Below are positions 1 through 4,583 of a stretch of 6,023 nucleotides of DNA, piece after piece; the stretch's first letter is position 1; every line of letters starts with the position of its first letter. The notes under the pieces were generated by a model. The model was not told the DNA's origin. It searched no databases and worked only from the letters and a program-made list of their open reading frames with translations. Source of the stretch: Actinomycetes bacterium (lineage in GTDB: Bacteria; Actinomycetota; Acidimicrobiia; Acidimicrobiales; RAAP-2); the NCBI GenBank assembly GCA_021777285.1, contig JAJYDR010000129.1, forward strand, positions 1 to 6,023, read 5' to 3'. The translations under genes and the position numbers were made by a program.

Positions 1-63
1 GTGACCGACGTGTGGGGCGTCATTCACGTAGTAAATCGGCGTGGTGATGTAGAAACGACCCAT
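1..63 (-). CDS. metG: Methionyl-tRNA synthetase, N-terminal fragment (cut by window edge)
   Basis: Charges tRNA-Met with methionine in the cytoplasm (class I aminoacyl-tRNA synthetase). Only the first 21 codons are here, reading from ATG at 63 to the window edge. They contain FYITTPIYYVND at residues 4-15, the strongly conserved opening of MetRS, followed by HVGH at residues 18-21, the class I HIGH signature that binds ATP. The start is set by this alignment: family members begin one to a few residues before the FY-TTPIYYVN block. Only a weak GG-rich patch precedes the ATG, so translation is probably helped by ribosomes finishing rsmI, whose stop lies 17 bases upstream on the same strand. An rsmI-metG order is common in Actinomycetota. 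Domains beyond the HIGH motif lie outside the window and cannot be judged. Confidence 0.93.
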   Translation of the reverse strand, partial: MGRFYITTPIYYVNDAPHVGH

Positions 64-80
64 CCGACCAGCGTAACGAG

Positions 81-941
81 TCAGGAACCCCGCTCCGAAC
101 GGATCTCGAGCGCCATGTCGTAGGCGATCCGGTGCGCCACTCGCAGCTCGTCAGCGACGGCACTGACGGCGTCGCGGACGGTCTCGCCCGCGACGAGACG
201 ACGCTCCAGGGCCTCGCGAACGGCCGTTTCGGGGACCGCCGCGGGTGGGGCGCCTTCGAGGACGACGACGACTTCACCGCGCACCTCGCGCTCGGCCCAG
301 TGTGCGGCGACCTCGCGCAACACGCCGCGCACGAGCTCCTCGTGCAGCTTGGTCAGCTCGCGGGCGACGACGACACGACGGTCACCGAACAGTTCGGCGA
401 GTTCGCCCAGCGTCGCCACGAGGCGCTGGGGCGACTCGTAGAAGACGATCGTTCGCGCCTCGGTCGCCCACTGGGCGAATCGGGTCTGACGGTCCCCACC
501 GCGGCGCGGCACGAAGCCCTCCATCACGAAGCGCTCAGTGTCAAGACCACTGACCGACAGCGCCGCCACCACCGCGCTCGGCCCCGGTGTCGTCGTGACG
601 CGCAACCCCGCCTCGGCGACGGCGGCGACGACGCGTCGCCCGGGGTCGCTGATCCCCGGGGTTCCGGCGTCACTCACGAGCGCGACGACCGCCCCCGAGG
701 CGACCCGCTCGACTACCTCGACGCTCTCGGTCATCTCGTTGTGCTCGCGCAGCGAGCGCAGACGACCCCGGGGGGTGAGCCCGAACGCGCTGAACAGGAC
801 CCGCGTGCGCCGGGTGTCTTCGCAGTAGACGACGTCGGCGCTCGCCAACACGGCCCGAGCCCGTGGGCTGAGGTCCTCAAGGTTGCCAATCGGCGTCGCG
901 ACGACCACGAATTCACCGGGACCGCCCACTGGTACTTGCAT
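81..941 (-). CDS. rsmI: 16S rRNA (cytidine1402-2'-O)-methyltransferase RsmI
   Basis: Uses S-adenosylmethionine to methylate the 2'-hydroxyl of C1402 in 16S rRNA, in the decoding centre of the small subunit. The 286-residue product has the usual family length and the tetrapyrrole-methylase fold landmarks in order: ATPIGNLED (15-23), CEDTR (40-44), HN (67-68), the glycine-rich SDAGTPGISDPG (90-101), TPGPSA (118-123), FYESPQRL (167-174), ARELTKLHEE (193-202) and GEVVVVLEG (222-230), then a helical C-terminal tail. The ATG at 941 is backed by GGAGG seven bases upstream, and the ATPIGNL block falls at the expected depth. metG follows after 17 bases, so the two are likely co-transcribed. The gene is divergent from the small bL37-like gene. 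All expected motifs are intact. Confidence 0.97.
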   Translation of the reverse strand: MQVPVGGPGEFVVVATPIGNLEDLSPRARAVLASADVVYCEDTRRTRVLFSAFGLTPRGRLRSLREHNEMTESVEVVERVASGAVVALVSDAGTPGISDPGRRVVAAVAEAGLRVTTTPGPSAVVAALSVSGLDTERFVMEGFVPRRGGDRQTRFAQWATEARTIVFYESPQRLVATLGELAELFGDRRVVVARELTKLHEELVRGVLREVAAHWAEREVRGEVVVVLEGAPPAAVPETAVREALERRLVAGETVRDAVSAVADELRVAHRIAYDMALEIRSERGS

Positions 942-948
942 CGATCCG

Positions 949-953
949 CCTCC
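949..953 (-). promoter_or_regulatory. Shine-Dalgarno of rsmI
   Basis: On the minus strand GGAGG ends seven bases before the rsmI ATG. It is the clearest ribosome binding site in the window and fixes the rsmI start. It contrasts with the neighbouring bL37, kinase and pepN starts, which have none. Confidence 0.8.
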
Positions 954-980
954 GTTTGGCTACCGGGTCCCTGTCCGTAC

Positions 981-986
981 TACGAT
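981..986 (+). promoter_or_regulatory. Candidate -10 box for a leaderless bL37-like transcript
   Basis: TACGAT fits the TANNNT form of a sigma-70-type -10 element and is followed by eight bases and then the ATG of the bL37-like gene. That spacing puts the transcription start at or within a couple of bases of the ATG. No Shine-Dalgarno precedes this ATG, which agrees with a leaderless mRNA, common in Actinomycetota. A TTGGCT at 956-961 could be a weak -35 with a long 19-base spacer. This is inference from spacing and motif only. Confidence 0.45.
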
Positions 987-994
987 TGTCCCCT

Positions 995-1078
995 ATGTCG
1001 AAGCGGACCGTGAAGCGCAAGTTACGCGCCAAGAAGAAGGCTAACCACGGCAAGAAGCCGAACTGCGGCCGCGGTTAG
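995..1078 (+). CDS. bL37-like large-subunit mini ribosomal protein
   Basis: A 27-codon gene from ATG 995 to TAG 1078. The product is extremely basic (12 Lys or Arg) and contains RAKKKANHGKKPN at residues 11-23. This matches the conserved C-terminal half of bL37, the roughly 24-residue actinobacterial protein first seen in mycobacterial large-subunit structures, which characteristically ends in KxxANHGKRPN plus one residue. Here a short C-G-R-G tail follows the Asn. It probably binds 23S rRNA as a structural component. The gene is divergent from rsmI across 53 bases, and its last four bases overlap the 3' end of the phosphodiesterase gene on the other strand. It has no Shine-Dalgarno but a well-placed -10-like box, suggesting a leaderless message. 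The identification rests on the NHGK-PN block; for so short a protein no domain score is possible by eye. Confidence 0.85.
   Translation: MSKRTVKRKLRAKKKANHGKKPNCGRG
1048..1076. other. Two small adjacent hairpins at a convergent gene end
   Basis: CGGC-AAGAA-GCCG (1048-1060) is directly followed by a near-palindrome centred on GCGGCCGC (1061-1076, one non-Watson-Crick pair). They sit inside the last codons of the bL37-like gene and just past the stop of the phosphodiesterase gene on the other strand. They could form weak RNA stems at both 3' ends, but neither is followed by a U tract, so I do not call a rho-independent terminator. Part of the symmetry may simply reflect the GC-rich coding sequence. 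Confidence 0.25.
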
Positions 1079-1926
1079 CGAGCACCGTCCCACGTCAGCC
1101 CTCGTCGAGCGATTCTCTCAACGAGCATCGACGGACGGTCGCTCACCAGCCCGTCGACCCCCAGGTCGAGCAGTCGATCCATCCCTGACTGGTCGTTGAT
1201 CGTCCAGACGTGGACGGCCACGCCCGCGGCGTGGGCCGAGGCGACGAACGACTCGTCCACGATGGTCACATCGCCGTAGGTCTCGGGAACCTGGAAGGCG
1301 GCGGCTGGCGGCACCACCGGCTGGCGTTCACGCCTCGAGAAGAAGAACGCGGCCGTCTCCTCGGTCGCCGCTGACGTGGCGACCGTCGGGGCCGCACGCC
1401 GAAACGCCTCGATCGCACGGTCGAGGAAGGACGCGACGATCACGTGCCACGCACAGTCGAGCCGTTCGATCTCGCGCGCGAGCAGCGCCTCGTACGCGAC
1501 GACGTCGGGCGCCGACTGTTTGATGTCGAGGTTGAGGAGCACCCCGGGCACGGCAGTCACGACCTCTTCGAGCGTGGCGATGCCAAAGCGCCGGTCTTTT
1601 GGAGCCCGGCCACGCCACGGGTAGTCGCCGTCCGAACGATCCGGCGACACCGTCTCGCCGGGCGCGAACCAGTACGCGTTGTCGAGCTCGCGGAGTTCCG
1701 CCAGAGTCATCGCTGCGATCGCGCCGCGTCCGTTCGTCGTGCGATCGACGGTCTCGTCGTGGCAGACCACGAGCTGGCGATCGGCGGTGGCGTGCACGTC
1801 GAGCTCGATGGCCGTCGCGCCGGCGGCGACCGCCTGCTCGATGGCGAAAATCGTCGAGGACGGTCCTTCAAAGGATCCACCCTGGTGGGCGAAGGCGATC
1901 ACCCGCCGCTCGAGCCAGTCGCTCAC
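1075..1926 (-). CDS. Glycerophosphodiester phosphodiesterase family protein
   Basis: Predicted to hydrolyse glycerophosphodiesters (deacylated phospholipid headgroups) to glycerol-3-phosphate and an alcohol, using a divalent metal in a TIM barrel. The 283-residue product shows the GDPD pattern: His14 in FAHQGG with Glu20 and a PSST stretch (where PENT is usual), the metal-binding pair E41-L-D43 in IELDVHAT, His56 in VVCHDETVDRTTNG, N132-x-D-x-K136 on a central strand, and the C-terminal HVWTIND (239-245) and GVDGLVSDRP (256-265). No signal peptide is visible, so it is likely cytoplasmic. Arg of the usual H-R-G is Gln15 here. The ATG overlaps the stop of the upstream DUF3817-type gene as ATGA, implying coupled translation. 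Exact substrate cannot be told from sequence. Confidence 0.92.
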   Translation of the reverse strand: MSDWLERRVIAFAHQGGSFEGPSSTIFAIEQAVAAGATAIELDVHATADRQLVVCHDETVDRTTNGRGAIAAMTLAELRELDNAYWFAPGETVSPDRSDGDYPWRGRAPKDRRFGIATLEEVVTAVPGVLLNLDIKQSAPDVVAYEALLAREIERLDCAWHVIVASFLDRAIEAFRRAAPTVATSAATEETAAFFFSRRERQPVVPPAAAFQVPETYGDVTIVDESFVASAHAAGVAVHVWTINDQSGMDRLLDLGVDGLVSDRPSMLVERIARRGLTWDGAR

Positions 1927-2249
1927 ATCGAGTTCGCTCGTAGCTCAGCCGTGCGCAACGCGACCCGATGCTCCATGTAGAAGGCGAGTCCCGGGACGAA
2001 ACCCGCGAGCAGCATCAACACGAGAAGCCCAAAGTGCAGCCGGGCCTTCAGTGTGAACTGGAAACAAAGCACCAGGTAGATGGGATAGAGCACCACCCCG
2101 TGGCCGATGCCGACGACGGTGACGACGGGCTTCAACTGCGTCCACAGTGACAGGTCGACCGTGTGCAGGAGTAAGAACAACACGAGCACGATCAGCGTCG
2201 TCCCGGTGACGAACGACATCAGACGATACCGTCGGAATGCCGCCTCCAC
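1923..2249 (-). CDS. DUF3817-type small integral membrane protein
   Basis: A 108-residue membrane protein of unknown function. It resembles the DUF3817 family of small membrane proteins: an N-terminal FRRYRLMSFVTG segment leading into the first membrane span (about 13-30), a conserved-looking G-H-G (49-51) within the second span (about 42-63), and a third span (about 72-91) ending in a basic MEHRV stretch. The start is GTG at 2249, chosen over the internal ATG (Met11) because the residues before Met11 belong to the family's conserved N-terminus and because the GTG shares its first base with the TAG stop of the upstream gene. The downstream phosphodiesterase overlaps by four bases. This is the middle gene of a coupled three-gene unit. 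Family assignment is from recalled pattern only; no function is implied. Confidence 0.75.
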   Translation of the reverse strand: MEAAFRRYRLMSFVTGTTLIVLVLFLLLHTVDLSLWTQLKPVVTVVGIGHGVVLYPIYLVLCFQFTLKARLHFGLLVLMLLAGFVPGLAFYMEHRVALRTAELRANSM

Positions 2250-2620
2250 TAGTGGCCCCAGAGTTTTTTCTTCGACCGTTCCGCCAGCTGCTCGAGGTGG
2301 TCGTTGTAGGCGGCGAGCTGGGGGTCCTCCTCGGCGTCACGCTGTCGGGCTTGGCGAGCCTCGGCTCGCATCTTCTCCTCGTAGGCCCGCCGCTCCAACT
2401 CGTCATCTTCGCTGACGCGGTCGATGTTGAGTAGCGCATACCAACCGAGCACGCCGAGCACGCCGAAGACCGGCCACTCGATCGAATAGAGGAAACTGAG
2501 TGAATTACCCTGAACCGCTCGGCCGACTTGCCACCACGCCGCAGTCGCACTCATCGCGAGCCACGCGATCAGTGCGAGGTGCAACATCAGGGCCTTCGCG
2601 CTCAACCACTTCGACTTCAC
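2249..2620 (-). CDS. Two-TM membrane protein with charged helical tail
   Basis: A 123-residue protein that I cannot assign to a named family with certainty. It has two predicted spans (about 11-30 and 43-64). Between them lies W30-Q-V-G-R34, G38-N and then Y45-S-I-E-W-P-V-F, followed by a highly charged, Ala/Glu/Arg-rich helix (about 68-120) that may form a coiled coil in the cytoplasm. The W-Q-x-x-R patch after the first span recalls the start of SURF1, a cytochrome oxidase assembly factor, and similar short proteins occur in other actinobacteria. The divergent neighbour is a CtaG-type oxidase assembly protein, so a shared role is possible but unproven. The start is GTG at 2620, seven bases after AGGA. 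A nearby ATG at 2628 is out of frame. It is the first gene of the overlapping unit. A run of six A precedes its stop. Confidence 0.72.
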   Translation of the reverse strand: MKSKWLSAKALMLHLALIAWLAMSATAAWWQVGRAVQGNSLSFLYSIEWPVFGVLGVLGWYALLNIDRVSEDDELERRAYEEKMRAEARQARQRDAEEDPQLAAYNDHLEQLAERSKKKLWGH

Positions 2621-2668
2621 CGCGCCATCCTACTGAGCCTCCCCGCCGTCTGATCCTAGGATGGGCGG
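2621..2668. promoter_or_regulatory. Divergent start region with mirrored Shine-Dalgarno sites
   Basis: Only 48 bases separate two GTG starts facing apart. CCATCCTA (2625-2632) and TAGGATGG (2657-2664) are exact inverted copies, each holding AGGA seven bases before its own GTG (the two-TM gene on minus, ctaG on plus). The right copy also forms a perfect ten-base palindrome, ATCCTAGGAT (2653-2662). The arms clearly serve as ribosome binding sites; whether the symmetry is also an operator is open. I see no convincing -10/-35 pair here. Confidence 0.6.
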
Positions 2669-3505
2669 GTGTTGTCCGCGGTCACACCCTTCCACTGGCG
2701 CGACGCGACCCAATTGGCACTCGAACCGGGTGCGATCGCACTCATGGTGCTGGCGGGGGCGCTCTACGCCTGGGGCCAGCACCGGACCCCGAACTGGCCC
2801 CGCAGCCGGAGCCTCTATTTCGCGCTCGGCCTGATCGTCACCTTCATCGCGACCGAGTCGGTCATCGGCTACTACGACCGGGCGTACTTCAGCGACCACA
2901 TGATCCAGCACCTGGCGCTGATCATGATCGCTGGTCCACTCTTCGCCCTCGCCACGCCCCTCGACCTCGCCTACCGCGCTGGGTCCACCCGCCTGCGCGC
3001 CGCGCTCGACAGTCGACTCATGACGGTAATCACCGAACCCATCGTCGCCTTCGCGCTCTACTTCGTCTTCATCCCGGTGTCGCACCTAACCAGCCTGTAC
3101 AACGAGATGTTGCTCCACGAGTGGATCCACCAGTTCGAGCACCTCGGCTTTCTCGTCGTCGGGTACCTGTTCTTTCGCGTCGCTTTCGGGCTCGAACGCG
3201 GCCGAACGATCCACCCCGGGCTTCGCCTCGTCTTCGTCATGGCCGCGGTACCCGTGGACACCTTCACGGGGCTCGCGCTCGCGATGTCCTCGCACAACCC
3301 CTTCTCGGCGTACCAGACCCTCGCCCCAATCGGTTCGACCCCGGCGTCGGTGCTCGCCAACGTACAGTTCGGTGGGGCCATCATGTGGATTGGCGGCGAC
3401 GCGCTCATGCTCCTCGCGTGCATCCCCATCGCGGTGGCGTGGGTGCGCTGGGAGACTCGACGCACGGTCGAACTCGACGCGCAACTCGACGCCGAGGGAC
3501 GCTGA
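2669..3505 (+). CDS. ctaG: CtaG/caa3-type cytochrome c oxidase assembly protein
   Basis: A 278-residue polytopic membrane protein of the Bacillus-type CtaG family, involved in maturing haem-copper (caa3-type) cytochrome oxidase, probably at the copper-insertion step. About seven spans are visible, near residues 20-36, 48-68, 78-98, 120-137, 147-170, 181-201 and 232-258. The family hallmark H77-M-x-x-H81 in SDHMIQHLALIMIAGPLFAL opens the third span, and further possible metal-binding histidines are H139, H150, H154 and H158 in HEWIHQFEH. W239 in IMWIGGD and the last span fit the family end. This is unrelated to the Cox11-like protein also called CtaG. The start is GTG at 2669, seven bases after AGGA. 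Its stop lies one base from the stop of the convergent kinase. No oxidase subunit genes are in the window. Confidence 0.9.
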   Translation: MLSAVTPFHWRDATQLALEPGAIALMVLAGALYAWGQHRTPNWPRSRSLYFALGLIVTFIATESVIGYYDRAYFSDHMIQHLALIMIAGPLFALATPLDLAYRAGSTRLRAALDSRLMTVITEPIVAFALYFVFIPVSHLTSLYNEMLLHEWIHQFEHLGFLVVGYLFFRVAFGLERGRTIHPGLRLVFVMAAVPVDTFTGLALAMSSHNPFSAYQTLAPIGSTPASVLANVQFGGAIMWIGGDALMLLACIPIAVAWVRWETRRTVELDAQLDAEGR

Positions 3506-3506
3506 G

Positions 3507-4544
3507 CTACAGCAGGCCCGCTTCGATAGCCATCGCCTCGAGGTCGGTTTCGGGACGAGCCCCCAGGTGCTTGATAATCTCGCCCGCGCAGAGTGACCCG
3601 AGTTCGGCTGCCTCGATCGGGTCTGCCCCGAGCGCGAGGCCGTAGAGGAAGCCGGCAGCGAACATGTCGCCCGCCCCGTTCTGGTCGATGACCTCGTCGA
3701 CCTCGCTCGCGGGGACCGATACAACCCCGTACGCGGTCAAGACCTCGGCGCCGAGCGGTCCACGGGTCACGACCGCGAGCACCCCGAGCTCGTCGAGGGC
3801 TTCAAAGGCGCGCTCGAGGCTGTCGACCTGGAAGAGGGCGAGGATCTCGGCCTCGTTGGCGAGCAGCACGTCGACGTGATTGGTCACCAGCTCCAAGAAA
3901 TCCCGGCGGTGGCGCTCCACGCAGAACATGTCCGACAGTGAGAGCGCGACCATCGAATCGTGCTGGTGAGCAAAGTCCACCACCTTCTGGATCGCCATCT
4001 TCGCTGGTGGCAAGTCGTAGAGGTAGCCCTCGATATAGGTGATCTCGGAGCGGGCGATCAGCCGTTCGTTGATGTCGGCCACGTGGAGCCGGTTCGAGGC
4101 GCCGAGATACGTCGCCATCGTGCGCTGCGCGTCGTCGGTGATGAAGACGTGGCAGCGACCCGTCGCACCCTCCTCGGGAGACGCGATCGCGAGGTCCAAC
4201 TCCACGCCCATCGTGCGCAGGTCGTGGGTGAATCGCTCGCCGAACTCGTCGTCGGCCACCTTGCCGATGTAGCCGCAGGTCCCCCCGAGCGCCGCGATCC
4301 CCGCGATGGAGTTGGCGACCGAGCCGCCCGACATCTGGATAGTCGGGCCCATCGAGGCGTAGAACGTGTCGAGCTGGTCCTCGCCGATCAACGTCATCGA
4401 CGCCTTGACCAGGCCCAAGTCGTGGTACACCTCGGCTGAGTCACGCGCGATGATGTCGAGCATGGCGTTGCCGATGCCCGTGACGGCGAGCCTCGTCGGG
4501 CCCGGCTTGACGCGAAGTGAGACGGGTGTCGGAGGAGTTGTCAC
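3507..4544 (-). CDS. PfkB-family carbohydrate/nucleoside kinase, adenosine-kinase-like
   Basis: Transfers a phosphate from ATP to a sugar or nucleoside hydroxyl; adenosine salvage is the best guess. The 345-residue ribokinase-fold protein has GIGNAMLDII (23-32), the substrate-lid SGGSVANSIAGIAALGG (72-88), YIGKVADDEFG (92-102), LSLSD (201-205), NEAE (230-233, the N-x-x-E Mg/phosphate motif), TRGPLG (260-265) and the anion-hole and catalytic D287-Q-N-G-A-G-D293, where Asp293 is the expected base. The Asn before GAGD is as in adenosine kinases (DTNGAGD), but the usual Thr at 288 is Gln. The start is GTG at 4544: no Shine-Dalgarno, but a TACGCT box ends six bases upstream, suggesting a leaderless message. 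It is divergent from pepN and convergent with ctaG. Fructokinase or ribokinase activity cannot be excluded. Confidence 0.9.
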   Translation of the reverse strand: MTTPPTPVSLRVKPGPTRLAVTGIGNAMLDIIARDSAEVYHDLGLVKASMTLIGEDQLDTFYASMGPTIQMSGGSVANSIAGIAALGGTCGYIGKVADDEFGERFTHDLRTMGVELDLAIASPEEGATGRCHVFITDDAQRTMATYLGASNRLHVADINERLIARSEITYIEGYLYDLPPAKMAIQKVVDFAHQHDSMVALSLSDMFCVERHRRDFLELVTNHVDVLLANEAEILALFQVDSLERAFEALDELGVLAVVTRGPLGAEVLTAYGVVSVPASEVDEVIDQNGAGDMFAAGFLYGLALGADPIEAAELGSLCAGEIIKHLGARPETDLEAMAIEAGLL

Positions 4545-4550
4545 TTAGCG

Positions 4551-4556
4551 AGCGTA
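4551..4556 (-). promoter_or_regulatory. Candidate -10 box for leaderless kinase transcript
   Basis: Read on the minus strand this is TACGCT, followed by six bases and then the kinase GTG. That spacing places the transcription start at the GTG itself. No Shine-Dalgarno is present. A TTGGAA at 4576-4581 (minus strand) could be a -35 with a 19-base spacer; it overlaps the opposing -10 of pepN. Predicted from motif and spacing only. Confidence 0.45.
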
Positions 4557-4569
4557 GAAGATTTGGCTC

Positions 4570-4575
4570 TAGTGT
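4570..4575 (+). promoter_or_regulatory. Candidate -10 box for leaderless pepN transcript
   Basis: TAGTGT (TANNNT form) is followed by eight bases and then the pepN ATG, the same spacing seen before the bL37-like gene. There is no Shine-Dalgarno in the intergenic region. A -35 would have to fall around 4545-4552, on top of the opposing -10 of the kinase. Predicted from motif and spacing only. Confidence 0.4.
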
Positions 4576-4583
4576 TTCCAACT

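Noticed and set aside
942..994. A defined promoter for rsmI on the minus strand
   Set aside because: No -10/-35 pair with sensible spacing was found upstream of its Shine-Dalgarno. The promoter may overlap the bL37-like gene, but I cannot place it.
132..1013. Long plus-strand open frame (293 codons) opposite rsmI
   Set aside because: It is a shadow of rsmI, whose full set of family motifs lies on the other strand. The plus-strand product is Asp/Arg/His-rich with no recognisable motif, as expected for antisense frames in GC-rich DNA.
1945..2550. Minus-strand open frame of 201 codons across the two small membrane genes
   Set aside because: It reads in a third frame through both genes and gives an Arg/Ser-rich sequence. 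The two overlapping frames I kept have clean membrane spans and coupled start/stop signals.
2661..2663. ATG eight bases upstream as the ctaG start
   Set aside because: It is out of frame with CtaG and part of the AGGATGG ribosome binding site. The GTG at 2669 is correctly spaced and in frame.
2500..3645. Plus-strand open frame of 381 codons across the ctaG region
   Set aside because: It overlaps the real ctaG in another frame and yields an Arg/Pro-rich sequence without domains. It also runs through the divergent junction and into the kinase gene.
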